From positions 1 to 12,790 of the forward strand of contig JAQGIJ010000135.1 in NCBI GenBank assembly GCA_028291285.1: a DNA stretch of 12,790 nt, in the 5' to 3' direction. Made by a program: the position numbers and the translations under genes. This stretch comes from Phenylobacterium sp. Lineage in GTDB: Bacteria; Pseudomonadota; Alphaproteobacteria; Caulobacterales; Caulobacteraceae. Below are positions 6,008-12,790 of the stretch, piece after piece; the first letter of the stretch is position 1, and each line of letters opens with the position of its first letter. Under the pieces are notes generated by a model. The model saw only the letters and a list, made by a program, of their open reading frames with translations. It was not told the origin of the DNA and did no database searches.

Positions 6008-6793
6008 TCAGGCGTGCGTCCCAATGAGAGCGAAGACCGCGCCCTGGGGGTCGCTGCCCTGCAGGACCCAGTCGCCGCTCGGCACCTCCACAGGGCCCAT
6101 GATCAGCTGGCCGCCGCCGGCCTTGACCCGCCCGGCGGCCGCTTCGATGTCGCCGACGCGGAAGTAGTACACCCAGCAGGGCGTCGGGACCTGGTCTGGC
6201 TTCTTCATCATGCCGCCGGTGACGCCATCCGGCGTGCCGAACAGCAGGTAGGTCCCCATGGGCCCCATGTCGTGGACGCCTTCCTTGGTCCAGCCGAACA
6301 TGGCCGCATAGAAGCCGAGGTCCGCTTCCGGGTCGCCCGCGTAGAGCTCGCGCCAGCCGGCCGTGCCCAGGGTTTTCGGCGGCGGCGGCTCGCGCGGCTG
6401 GTCAGTGGGCTGGGGCGTCATGATCTCGAAGACCGCCCCGTGCGGATCGGTCACCACGGCGAAGCGGCCGACGCCTGGGATATCCTCCGGCGGACGCACG
6501 ATTTTGCCCCCGGCAGCCTTGATCTTGCCGGCCATGGCGTCGGTGTCGTCCACCGCTACGTAGCCCGACCAGTTGGGCGGCACGCCCCTGGCCTTCGCCT
6601 CGTCCGGGATCGCCATCAGCCCGCCGACGCCGCCTTGGCCGGCGCCCGCCGTCTCCAGGATGGTGTAGGTCATGCCTTCCATGGGCATGTCCTGGAAGCT
6701 CCAGCCCACCACGTCGCCGTAGAAGCGCTTGGCCGCGGCGGGGTCGGAGGTCAGCAGCTCGTACCAGATGAAACGGCCGTGAAAATCGGACAT
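6008..6793 (-). CDS. Two-domain VOC (glyoxalase/bleomycin-resistance fold) protein
   Basis: A 261-residue protein made of two vicinal-oxygen-chelate modules. Module 1 (about 5-130) runs from GRFIWYELLTSDPAAAKRFYGDVVGWSF to FAVVTDPHGAVFEIMTP. Module 2 (about 142-261) runs from AGWRELYAGDPEADLGFYAAMFGWTKE to WVLQGSDPQGAVFALIG. The two are internal duplicates joined by a Pro-rich linker (PREPPPPKT). This arrangement resembles the actinobacterial 27/30 kDa-antigen-like VOC group; substrates are unknown and metal-binding residues cannot be assigned safely, particularly in module 2 where the terminal acidic residue is absent (AVFALIG against AVFEIMT). The start has GGGAG seven bases upstream. It sits 90 bp after ilvB ends, on the same strand, but nothing ties it to that pathway. 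Confidence 0.88.
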   Translation of the reverse strand: MSDFHGRFIWYELLTSDPAAAKRFYGDVVGWSFQDMPMEGMTYTILETAGAGQGGVGGLMAIPDEAKARGVPPNWSGYVAVDDTDAMAGKIKAAGGKIVRPPEDIPGVGRFAVVTDPHGAVFEIMTPQPTDQPREPPPPKTLGTAGWRELYAGDPEADLGFYAAMFGWTKEGVHDMGPMGTYLLFGTPDGVTGGMMKKPDQVPTPCWVYYFRVGDIEAAAGRVKAGGGQLIMGPVEVPSGDWVLQGSDPQGAVFALIGTHA

Positions 6794-6883
6794 ATCAGCT
6801 CTCCCGTGGAATGAGCCGCATCCTGGCGGCGGCTTGCGAAGGACGCGCGACAGCGCCGCGATCCTACACCGGGGCGCAGCGCC

Positions 6884-8674
6884 TCACACGAGCCGCTTGC
6901 CGGCCTCGTCGATGATGGAGCCGAGGTCGCGGGCTTCCTCGGCCATGATCATCTCGTTGTGCGCCTTGCCCGAGGGGATCATCGGGAAGCAGTTCTCTTC
7001 CTTGGTCACCCGGCAGTCGAAGATCACCGGGCGGCGCACGTCGATCATCTCGCGGATCTTGTCGTCCAGCTCGGCGGGGTTCTCGGCGCGCAGGCCGACG
7101 CCGCCGAAGGCCTCGGCCATCTTCACGAAGTCCGGCAGGCTCGCCGAATAGGAGTGGGAGTAGCGCTCCCCATGCAGCAGCTGCTGCCACTGGCGCACCA
7201 TCCCCATCCACTCATTGTTGATGATGAAGATCTTGATCGGCAGGTCGTGCTGAACCGCCGTCGACATCTCCTGCATGGTCATCTGCACCGAGGCGTCGCC
7301 GGCGATGTCGATCACCAGGCTGTCGGGGTGGGCGATCTGCACGCCCACGGCCGCCGGCAGGCCATAGCCCATTGTGCCCAGGCCGCCGGAGGTCATCCAG
7401 CGGTTCGGCTCGTCGAAGTGGAAGAACTGCGCCGCCCACATCTGGTGCTGGCCGACCTCGGTGGTGATGTAGACGTCGCGGTCGCGGGTCAGCTCGTAGA
7501 GCCGCTGGATCGCGTGCTGCGGCTTGATCAGCTTGGCGTCCTGCCGATAGCGGAACGACTGGCGGGCCCGCCAGGCGTCGATCTCGCGCCACCAGTCGGC
7601 GAGCGCCGCCGGATCGACGCGGTATTCGCGGTGCTTCCAGACGGCGATCAGGTCCTCGAGCACCGAGGCCGCGTCGCCGACGATGCCCACGTCGACGCGG
7701 ACGTTCTTGCCGATCGAGGACGGGTCGATGTCGATGTGGATCTTGCGCGACGTCGGCGCAAACGCGTCCAGCCGGCCGGTGACGCGATCGTCGAAGCGCG
7801 CGCCCAGGGCCACCATGACGTCGCAGTCGTGCATGGCGTTGTTGGCCTCGAACGAGCCGTGCATGCCGAGCATGCCCAGCCACTTGTCGTCCGAGGCGGG
7901 GAAGGCGCCCAGGCCCATCAGGGTCGAGGTGACCGGTGCGCCGGTCAGCTCGGCGAACTCGCGCAGCAGTTCGGCCGCGCGCGGGCCGGCGTTGATCACG
8001 CCGCCGCCGGTGTAGAGGATCGGCCGCCGGGCGCCGGCGATCAGCGCCGCGGCCTCGGCGATGCGCGAGGGGTCGCCCTTGGTGCGGGGCGCATAGTTGT
8101 GGGCGTGCTTGACCTCTCGCGGCCCCTGGTAGGCGCCCTTGGCGAACTGCACGTCCTTCGGGATGTCGATGACCACCGGTCCGGGCCGGCCGGAGGTGGC
8201 GATGTGGAAGGCCTCGTGGATGATCCGCGGCAGGTCGTCGACCGACTTCACCAGGTAGTTGTGCTTGGTGCACGGTCGGGTGATGCCGATGGTGTCGCAC
8301 TCCTGGAAGGCGTCGGTGCCGATCAGGTGGGTGGCGACCTGGCCGGTGATCACCACCAGCGGGATGGAGTCCATCAGGGCGTCGACGATGCCGGTGACCG
8401 CATTGGTCGCGCCGGGGCCGGAGGTGACCAGCACGACGCCCGGCTTGCCGGTGGAGCGGGCGTAGCCCTCCGCGGCATGGGTCGCACCCTGCTCGTGGCG
8501 GACCAGCACGTGGCGCAGCTTCGGCTCGGCGAACAGGGCGTCGTAGATCGGCAGCACCGCGCCGCCCGGATAGCCGAACAGCACCTCCACCCCCTGGTCG
8601 AGCAGGGCGCGCACGACGATCTCGGCGCCGGAAATGGTGTCCTGCTGGGCTTCGATGGTCTGGTGGGCGGTCAT
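6884..8674 (-). CDS. ilvB: Acetolactate synthase large (catalytic) subunit
   Basis: This 596-residue enzyme is acetohydroxyacid synthase, which joins pyruvate to pyruvate or 2-oxobutyrate in the first common step of valine, leucine and isoleucine synthesis. It depends on thiamine diphosphate, FAD and Mg. Visible features are: the N-terminal pyrimidine-binding domain with VLFGYPGGAVLPIYDAL (31-47) and catalytic Glu61 in RHEQGATHAAEGYAR; the central FAD-associated domain with GLGAFPA and MLGMHG; and the C-terminal ThDP domain with GDAS (459-462) and NN (486-487) bounding the metal/diphosphate motif, then GMVRQWQ with Trp496 at the position known for herbicide contact. Length and all motifs are normal, so it should be active. 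Transcription appears controlled by the attenuator just upstream. AAGAAGG precedes the ATG. Confidence 0.97.
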   Translation of the reverse strand: MTAHQTIEAQQDTISGAEIVVRALLDQGVEVLFGYPGGAVLPIYDALFAEPKLRHVLVRHEQGATHAAEGYARSTGKPGVVLVTSGPGATNAVTGIVDALMDSIPLVVITGQVATHLIGTDAFQECDTIGITRPCTKHNYLVKSVDDLPRIIHEAFHIATSGRPGPVVIDIPKDVQFAKGAYQGPREVKHAHNYAPRTKGDPSRIAEAAALIAGARRPILYTGGGVINAGPRAAELLREFAELTGAPVTSTLMGLGAFPASDDKWLGMLGMHGSFEANNAMHDCDVMVALGARFDDRVTGRLDAFAPTSRKIHIDIDPSSIGKNVRVDVGIVGDAASVLEDLIAVWKHREYRVDPAALADWWREIDAWRARQSFRYRQDAKLIKPQHAIQRLYELTRDRDVYITTEVGQHQMWAAQFFHFDEPNRWMTSGGLGTMGYGLPAAVGVQIAHPDSLVIDIAGDASVQMTMQEMSTAVQHDLPIKIFIINNEWMGMVRQWQQLLHGERYSHSYSASLPDFVKMAEAFGGVGLRAENPAELDDKIREMIDVRRPVIFDCRVTKEENCFPMIPSGKAHNEMIMAEEARDLGSIIDEAGKRLV

Positions 8675-8721
8675 TTGGGGCGACCTTCTTGGGCGAGCGC
8701 CGTAGCGGCGAATTCGGGCAA

Positions 8722-8744
8722 TAAAAAAGGCCCGTGGCGGGCCT
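8722..8744 (-). terminator. Attenuator terminator in the ilvB leader
   Basis: Read on the minus strand, AGGCCCG (8744-8738), loop CCA and CGGGCCT (8734-8728) form a perfect seven-pair stem that runs straight into T residues (TTTTTT then AT). It lies 48 bases before the ilvB ATG, inside the leader, and therefore stops transcription before ilvB rather than after a gene. Together with the upstream Ile/Leu/Val-rich leader peptide this is the hallmark of ribosome-mediated attenuation. Confidence 0.88.
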
Positions 8745-8784
8745 GGGACGAGCGACCGGAAAGGGCCGACGCGAGGGGTCGGTC

Positions 8785-8823
8785 CTAGAGCGGTCGCCTT
8801 ACGAGTACGAGAAGGATGCGCAC
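8785..8823 (-). CDS. ilvB leader peptide (Ile/Leu/Val-rich)
   Basis: A 12-codon frame starting GTG at 8823 encodes M-R-I-L-L-V-L-V-R-R-P-L and ends with TAG at 8787-8785. Six consecutive codons (ATC CTT CTC GTA CTC GTA) specify the three branched-chain amino acids, exactly the end products of IlvB. A GAAGAG sequence lies six bases before the GTG. The terminator hairpin starts 40 bases after the stop codon. When charged Ile, Leu or Val tRNA is scarce, a ribosome would stall in this run and favour an alternative leader fold. Possible competing pairings are GCGACCG (8797-8791) with CGGTCGC (8758-8752), and CTAGGAC (8788-8782) with GTCCCAG (8749-8743, one mismatch), the latter overlapping the terminator's first arm. 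Confidence 0.82.
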   Translation of the reverse strand: MRILLVLVRRPL

Positions 8824-8850
8824 GGGTTTCTCTTCAGAGTGAGGTTCGAG

Positions 8851-8879
8851 GCTTTCGCATGCCCGCCTCAGCCCGTCAA
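8851..8879 (-). promoter_or_regulatory. Probable ilvB promoter
   Basis: On the minus strand TTGACGG (8879-8873) matches the Caulobacter-type -35 box perfectly. After 14 bases, GCGAAAGC (8858-8851) matches the -10 pattern GCTANAWC at six of eight positions. The -35 box overlaps the miaA stop region. Initiation near 8845 would place the leader peptide start about 22 bases into the RNA and the attenuator about 100 bases in, the usual geometry of an attenuated leader. Confidence 0.55.
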
Positions 8880-9797
8880 GTTGGGCTGTAACGCAAGAAA
8901 CTGCCTCCACTGGCCCTCGGGGTCCGCGGCCGTGACCCTCGGCCAATCGCCCATCTGGCCGCGCATCCAGGTGAGCTGGCGCTTGGCGTAGCGGCGGGTC
9001 TCGCGCTGGGCCGCCGCCAGCGCCTCGGCGAGCGTCGTCTCGCCCGCGAGGTGCGTCGCGAACTCGCGCACCCCCACCGCCTTCATCGCCGGCAGCGCCG
9101 GGTCGAGGCGCCGCGCCAGCAGCGCCGCCACCTCCGCCAGCGCGTCCTCGGCGACCATCGCCTCGAGCCGGGCGTCGCAGCGGGCGTAAAGCGTCTCGCG
9201 CGGCGGCTCGAGCGCCACCCCGGCCCAGGTCCCCGGGGTCAGGGCGGGCGTCCCGGTCTGTTGCCAGTCGCTGAGCGCGGCGCCGGTTGCGGCGAACACC
9301 TCCCAGGCGCGCACCAGCCGCTGGCGGTCGCCGGGCGCGATCCGCGCCGCGGCGGCGGGATCGGCCTCGGCGAGGCGGGCGCGGAAGGCCTCTTCCCCCA
9401 GCCGCTCGTAATCGGCCTCGGCCTCGCGCCGGGCCTGCGGTGGGATCTCCGGGACCTCGGCCAGCCCGTGCGTCAGGGCGCGGAAGTAGAGCCCGGTGCC
9501 GCCGACCACGACCGCCGGCCGGCCGCGTGCGGCGATGTCGGCCAGAACCTCGCCGGCGGCTCTCAGCCAGCGCCCCACCGACCGGCCGTCGGCGGCGTCC
9601 ACGCTCCCGAACAGGTGGTGCGGCGCGCGGGCCTCTTCCGCCGCAGGCGGCCGCGCGGTCAGCACCCGCAGATCGCGGTAGAGCTGCATGGAGTCGGCGT
9701 TGACCAGCTCCGCGCCCGCGGCCTCGGCGAGCCTGAGCGCCAGCGCCGACTTGCCGCTTGCCGTCGGCCCGGCGATCAGCCAGATGCGGCTCGGCAT
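8868..9797 (-). CDS. miaA: tRNA dimethylallyltransferase
   Basis: This 309-residue enzyme transfers a dimethylallyl group to N6 of A37 in tRNAs reading UNN codons, the first step of the (ms2)i6A modification. The N-terminus [23 protein letters not shown] holds the P-loop GPTASGKS (10-17); [11 protein letters not shown] follows with Asp35, then [13 protein letters not shown], and near the C-terminus MKAVGVREF and [17 protein letters not shown], all characteristic of MiaA. The ATG at 9797 aligns with the family start. An in-frame GTG at 9812 is possible but unneeded, and no strong ribosome site is evident for either. The start codon overlaps that of divergent serB. Loss of i6A changes decoding of Leu and other codons, so its position before an attenuation-controlled ilv leader is suggestive but unproven. 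Confidence 0.95.
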   Translation of the reverse strand: MPSRIWLIAGPTASGKSALALRLAEAAGAELVNADSMQLYRDLRVLTARPPAAEEARAPHHLFGSVDAADGRSVGRWLRAAGEVLADIAARGRPAVVVGGTGLYFRALTHGLAEVPEIPPQARREAEADYERLGEEAFRARLAEADPAAAARIAPGDRQRLVRAWEVFAATGAALSDWQQTGTPALTPGTWAGVALEPPRETLYARCDARLEAMVAEDALAEVAALLARRLDPALPAMKAVGVREFATHLAGETTLAEALAAAQRETRRYAKRQLTWMRGQMGDWPRVTAADPEGQWRQFLALQPNLTG

Positions 9798-10686
9798 GGA
9801 ACTGGTGCTCACCCTCGCAAGCCCGGACGCCGGGGCCCTTTCGGCGGCCGAGGCCGCGGTCGACCTAGCGCTCGCAAGAGCCGGCTTCAGCGTCAAGGCG
9901 CACGAGCCGCTGGGGCCGGGCGGTCTCGACATCTACCTGGAGGGCGACCTGGGCGCGGCGCGCAAACTGGCGCTGGAGGCGCTCGCCCACCACGCCACCG
10001 ACTTCGCCGTCCAGCCGATCGCGCACCGTCGCAAGCGCCTGCTGGTGGCGGACATGGACTCCACCATCATCAACGTGGAGTGCCTGGACGAGCTGGCCGA
10101 CTTCGCCGGCGTGAAAGCGCAGGTCTCGGCGATCACCGAGCGGGCCATGCGCGGCGAGCTGGAGTTCGAGGGCGCGCTGCGCGAGCGGGTCGGCATGCTG
10201 AAGGGCCTGTCGCTCGACGCCCTGCAACAGGCCTACGACCAGCGGGTGAAGCTCAATCCCGGCGCGCGGATCCTGGTGCGCACCATGGCCGAGCACGGCG
10301 CGCGCTGCGTGCTGGTCTCCGGCGGCTTCAGCTTCTTCACCACCCGCGTGGCGAAGGCCGCGGGCTTCGACGCCGAGCAAGCCAACACCCTGGAGGCGGC
10401 CGACGGCGCGCTGACCGGCAAGGTCGGCGAGCCGATCCTCGGCCGCGAGGCCAAGCTGGCCGCGCTGGAGGCGGAAGCCGCGACCCTCGGGCTCGACCTG
10501 GCCGAGACACTGGCCATCGGCGACGGCGCCAACGACCTGGCGATGATCGAGGCCGCGGGGCTCGGCGTCGCCTACCGCGCCAAGCCGATCGTGGCCGCCC
10601 AGGCCGACGCCAAGGTGGACCACGCCGACCTCACCGCGCTGCTCTACTTCCAGGGCTACTGCGCGGAGGACTTCGTCACCGGCTGA
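9796..10686 (+). CDS. serB: Phosphoserine phosphatase
   Basis: This 296-residue HAD enzyme hydrolyses O-phosphoserine to serine, the last step of serine biosynthesis. The N-terminal part (1-78) is an ACT-like regulatory domain, beginning [19 protein letters not shown]. The HAD core shows motif I DMDST (86-90, nucleophile Asp86), motif II in LVSGGFSFF (Ser175-Gly177), motif III Lys in GREAKLAAL, and motif [11 protein letters not shown] (242-250). The cap region has [26 protein letters not shown], typical of SerB substrate binding. The ATG at 9796 matches the family start; an in-frame ATG at 9784 would add four residues. Neither has a clear ribosome site. It is divergent from miaA with overlapping start codons, so its promoter must lie inside miaA. 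A HAD phosphatase gene follows 47 bp later. Confidence 0.95.
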   Translation: MELVLTLASPDAGALSAAEAAVDLALARAGFSVKAHEPLGPGGLDIYLEGDLGAARKLALEALAHHATDFAVQPIAHRRKRLLVADMDSTIINVECLDELADFAGVKAQVSAITERAMRGELEFEGALRERVGMLKGLSLDALQQAYDQRVKLNPGARILVRTMAEHGARCVLVSGGFSFFTTRVAKAAGFDAEQANTLEAADGALTGKVGEPILGREAKLAALEAEAATLGLDLAETLAIGDGANDLAMIEAAGLGVAYRAKPIVAAQADAKVDHADLTALLYFQGYCAEDFVTG

Positions 10687-10733
10687 CCGGCGCGTGGAGT
10701 TGGCCGGGCCGGCGACTCCGGCTAGGGACCGCC

Positions 10734-11399
10734 ATGGATCTTCCCCGCAGCGTCAAGGCCGTCGTTTTCGACATGGACGGTCTGCTCGTCGACACCGAGC
10801 AGGTGGTGTTCGAGGCGATGCGCGCCGCCGCGCACGGGATCGGCGAGGAGATGCCGTTCGAGCTCTTCAAGCGGCTGGTGGGCCTGCCAGGCTTCGTCAG
10901 CGACGCCATCGTGCTGGAGCACTTCGGCGAAGGCTTCGACCTGGCCGGCTGGCGCACGCGGGTCTCGCACCATTTCGACGAGATCGCACACGCGGGCATC
11001 GCGCTGAAGGCCGGCGTCGTCGAGCTGCTTGACGTGCTCGACGCGCGCGCCCTGCCGCGGGCCATCGCCACCTCCTCGACCCGGGCGGCGGTGGAGCACA
11101 GCCTGGGCCAGCACGGCCTGGTCGAGCGGTTCGGCGCCGTCATCAGCCGCGAGCTGCAGACCCGGCACAAGCCCGACCCGGACCCGTTCCTGAAGGCCGC
11201 CCTGGCGATCGGGGTGGCGCCGCAGGACTGCCTGGCCCTGGAGGACAGCCACAACGGCGTCCGCGCGGCCGCGGCCGCCGGCATGATGACGGTGATGGTG
11301 CCGGACCTGCTCGATCCCACCGAGGAGATGCAGGCGCTCGCCGTCCACATCGCCCGCGACCTGCACGAGGTCCGCGCGATGCTCGAGCGGCAGCGGTAG
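10734..11399 (+). CDS. HAD-IA phosphatase, beta-phosphoglucomutase/GPH-like
   Basis: A 221-residue haloacid-dehalogenase hydrolase. Motif I is VVFDMDGLLVDTE (10-22; Asp13 nucleophile, Asp15 acid/base); a helical cap spans about 22-85; motif II is ATSST (112-116); motif III is Lys146 in HKPDPDPFL; motif IV is LEDSHNGVRAA with Glu170 and Asp171. The FDMDG(L/V)..DTE signature and small cap fit the phosphatase/phosphomutase subgroup acting on phosphosugars or similar small metabolites; the substrate cannot be told from sequence. AGGGA lies five to six bases before the ATG. It is probably co-transcribed with serB, although pairing with the serine pathway is not established. Confidence 0.9.
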   Translation: MDLPRSVKAVVFDMDGLLVDTEQVVFEAMRAAAHGIGEEMPFELFKRLVGLPGFVSDAIVLEHFGEGFDLAGWRTRVSHHFDEIAHAGIALKAGVVELLDVLDARALPRAIATSSTRAAVEHSLGQHGLVERFGAVISRELQTRHKPDPDPFLKAALAIGVAPQDCLALEDSHNGVRAAAAAGMMTVMVPDLLDPTEEMQALAVHIARDLHEVRAMLERQR

Positions 11400-11404
11400 C
11401 GGCG

Positions 11405-11525
11405 GCCCCCTCAGTCGGCTTCGCCGACAGCTCCCCCGCAAGCGGTGGAGCATCTTGCGCTACCAGATCCTCCACCGCACAGCGGGGGAGGTGGATCGGC
11501 GCGACAGCGCCGAGACGGAGGGGGC
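11405..11525. repeat. Palindromic intergenic repeat element (121 bp)
   Basis: A nested inverted repeat fills the gap between two converging genes. Outer arms GCCCCCTC (11405-11412) and GAGGGGGC (11518-11525) are perfect complements. Inside are CTCCCCCGC (11431-11439) with GCGGGGGAG (11482-11490), and GCGGTGGAG (11442-11450) with CTCCACCGC (11470-11478), both perfect over nine pairs. Two side hairpins are GTCGGC/GCCGAC (11414-11419/11423-11428) and TCGGCGC/GCGCCGA (11496-11502/11507-11513). The cruciform-like layout and CCCCCTC...GAGGGGG ends resemble dispersed intergenic palindromes common in alphaproteobacteria. It starts six bases after the HAD stop and may act as a two-way terminator or RNA-stabilising fold. 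No second copy is seen in the window. Confidence 0.8.
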
Positions 11526-11564
11526 GTCCAGCCGCGCGGAAGCTAGGGCTCTGCCTGGCCTATG

Positions 11565-11918
11565 TCACGCCTCCGCGGTGCGCGCGGCGTCCCAGTCCTT
11601 CACCAGCTTCTTCGGCGCAATCGTGCGCCAGCGGCGCTCGAGGAAGTTGCGGAAGGAGCCTGGGTGCAGGGTGGCGATGCGGGCCAGCACGCACGGATAG
11701 TCCTTGTAGTGGGCGGTGAAGTGGAAGGTCTTGGACTCGGCCTCCATCAGCATCTCACGCTCGTCGAAGGAGACGCCCATCAGGACCACGCTCTGGTCGT
11801 CCCGGCGCAGCCGGGTGAAGAACTTTCCGTTCACCTTGAACGCCGGCGAGCCATAGCTCATGCCCTCCTCCACGCCTGGGAAGGCGAGGACGATCTCGCG
11901 CATCTCATCGACGGTCAT
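11565..11918 (-). CDS. MmcQ/YjbR family protein
   Basis: A 117-residue protein starting at ATG 11918, which has a strong GGAGG six bases upstream; a longer frame reaching 11951 lacks that site. The sequence MTVDEMREIVLAFPGVEEGMSYGSPAFKVNGKFFTRLRRDDQSVVL is typical of the MmcQ/YjbR family (CyaY-like fold): the first helix and PGVEE..SYG.PAFKV.GK.F core, then a strand with acidic residues (SFDEREMLMEAESKTFHFT) and a C-terminal helical part ending WRTIAPKKLVKDW. Members are often called DNA-binding, but biochemical roles are poorly known. It follows the serine protease gene by 42 bp on the same strand and is probably transcribed with it. Confidence 0.87.
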   Translation of the reverse strand: MTVDEMREIVLAFPGVEEGMSYGSPAFKVNGKFFTRLRRDDQSVVLMGVSFDEREMLMEAESKTFHFTAHYKDYPCVLARIATLHPGSFRNFLERRWRTIAPKKLVKDWDAARTAEA

Positions 11919-11960
11919 CGGCGACCTCCACGCAACTGCGGCCGCCATCATGCCACGGCT

Positions 11961-12790
11961 TCAGCCGGCGGGCTTCACGTCCAGCGCCTTCAGGGCGTCG
12001 CCGATCGGGATGAAGAAGTTCAGCAACGTGCCGGCGGACGGGTCCATGCCCCGATCGGTAAGACCGACCACTGCGCCTTTCTCGTCCACAAGCGGGCCGC
12101 CGCTGTTGCCGTGGCTCACCGGCACGTCACTCTGGATGTAGCTGTGGCCTTCGATCAGCCGCATCCCGGAGACGATTCCCCGCGTCACCGTATTCTGCAG
12201 CACGTGCTCCACCGGCGTGCCGATCGCATAGACGGTCTCACCGAGCTCGACCGGCGTGGCGCGGATCGGCAGCGGGGCGCCTTTCACTGCATCGACCTTG
12301 AGCAGGGCCACGTCGCGCGCCCGGTCCGACCGGACCACCTCGGCCACTGTCTCGCTGCCGTCCGCCCAGCGGACGCGGACGTGTCCGGACGCGCCCGCCA
12401 CATGGTGGTTGGTCAGGATGTAGCCGTCCGGCGAGATCAGCACCCCGCTGCCGAAGCCGTCGCCGACGCGGATCAGAACGACGCCCTGGGCGTCCTCCTT
12501 CAGCGGCACCGGGGCCGCGGGCTTGCGATAGGCGACGCGGATCGGAGCGGTCGCGGGCGGCGCCTCAGCCGAGGCGCCGCTCAGAACCACGCGGCGAAAC
12601 TCAGGGCTCGCGGCCATTTGCCGGACGTTCTCGGCGAAGGACTGCTGAAGGAGCTGCTCGAGTAGCCCATTCATGAACCCGACTTGCGCGCCGCCGTCCG
12701 TCGGCACGCGCGCGATCACCTTGGCGTCCGCCACTGAATAGATTTGCCATTCAATGTGCATGACTGCCGAGCCGCGTTCCTTTTGGGATA
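11961..12790 (-). CDS. Trypsin-like (S1C/DegP-type) serine protease, N-terminus cut by right edge
   Basis: The frame stays open to the window edge. The nine codons before the Met at 12761 (S-Q-K-E-R-G-S-A-V) continue smoothly into HIEWQIYSVADAKVIARVPTDG, so I treat that Met as internal and the gene as 5'-truncated by the window. Counting from that Met, a trypsin-like domain spans about 90-262. The catalytic triad is His120 (ILTNHHV), Asp150 (DVALLKV) and Ser220 (GNSGGPL), preceded by GFGSGVLISPDGY. The protein ends right after the protease domain, so it has no C-terminal PDZ domain, unlike DegP. About 90 upstream residues form a separate region of unknown role. An extracytoplasmic location is likely for this family but the signal region is not visible. 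YjbR follows 42 bp downstream. Confidence 0.88.
   Translation of the reverse strand, partial: SQKERGSAVMHIEWQIYSVADAKVIARVPTDGGAQVGFMNGLLEQLLQQSFAENVRQMAASPEFRRVVLSGASAEAPPATAPIRVAYRKPAAPVPLKEDAQGVVLIRVGDGFGSGVLISPDGYILTNHHVAGASGHVRVRWADGSETVAEVVRSDRARDVALLKVDAVKGAPLPIRATPVELGETVYAIGTPVEHVLQNTVTRGIVSGMRLIEGHSYIQSDVPVSHGNSGGPLVDEKGAVVGLTDRGMDPSAGTLLNFFIPIGDALKALDVKPAG

Noticed and set aside
6959..8788. A 609-codon plus-strand frame antisense to ilvB
   Set aside because: His/Asp/Val/Gly-rich composition typical of the complement of a GC-rich gene; ilvB is certain on the other strand.
8834..8860. Eight-codon ATG frame M-R-K-P-R-T-S-L ahead of the ilv leader peptide
   Set aside because: No branched-chain residue run, no ribosome site, and it starts at or before the predicted transcription start.
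9051..11399. A 782-codon plus-strand frame
   Set aside because: The first part is antisense to miaA and out of frame with serB, a result of high GC lowering stop frequency. Only the final 221 codons (HAD phosphatase) are a gene.
1..12790. CRISPR arrays, insertion sequences, phage genes or toxin-antitoxin pairs
   Set aside because: I found no regularly spaced repeats, transposase or integrase-like proteins, or small paired genes of such families; base composition is even across the window.

Overview
This is a GC-rich stretch of chromosome that looks like the alphaproteobacterial family Caulobacteraceae (Phenylobacterium or Caulobacter type). The basis for that is an alpha-type SspB adaptor, a circularly permuted two-piece tmRNA whose tag begins AANDNF, a MiaA/SerB/IlvB/IlvN neighbourhood, and small families such as DUF6665. 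The genus is an inference. Almost everything is core chromosome; I see no phage, IS element, CRISPR array or integrase.

Left part (1-2231, all minus strand): in transcription order, a tmRNA gene (ssrA, about 2195 to 1858), then sspB, then a secreted C13 (legumain-like) cysteine peptidase, then the start of a secreted Pro/Lys-rich protein that runs off the left edge. The RNA that tags stalled proteins and the adaptor that delivers tagged proteins to ClpXP are therefore neighbours.

Middle (2220-6793): a GT87/DUF2029 polytopic membrane glycosyltransferase, an unknown exported protein and ilvN (acetolactate synthase regulatory subunit) are on the minus strand. A DUF6665 protein and a small exported protein are on the plus strand. 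A two-domain VOC protein is on the minus strand.

Right-middle (6884-9797): ilvB (acetolactate synthase catalytic subunit) is preceded by what looks like a classical transcription attenuator: a promoter at the end of miaA, a 12-residue leader peptide with six consecutive Ile/Leu/Val codons, and a perfect intrinsic terminator just before ilvB. miaA lies upstream. miaA and serB are divergent and their ATG codons share a CATG palindrome, so there is no intergenic DNA between them.

Right end (9796-12790): serB and a HAD phosphatase on the plus strand converge on a YjbR/MmcQ-like protein and a trypsin-like serine protease on the minus strand. The protease is cut by the right edge. A 121-bp palindromic element sits between the converging genes.

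The strongest items for a second look are the ilvB leader/attenuator, the permuted tmRNA with its unusual tag beside sspB, and the separation of ilvB from ilvN by three unrelated genes.
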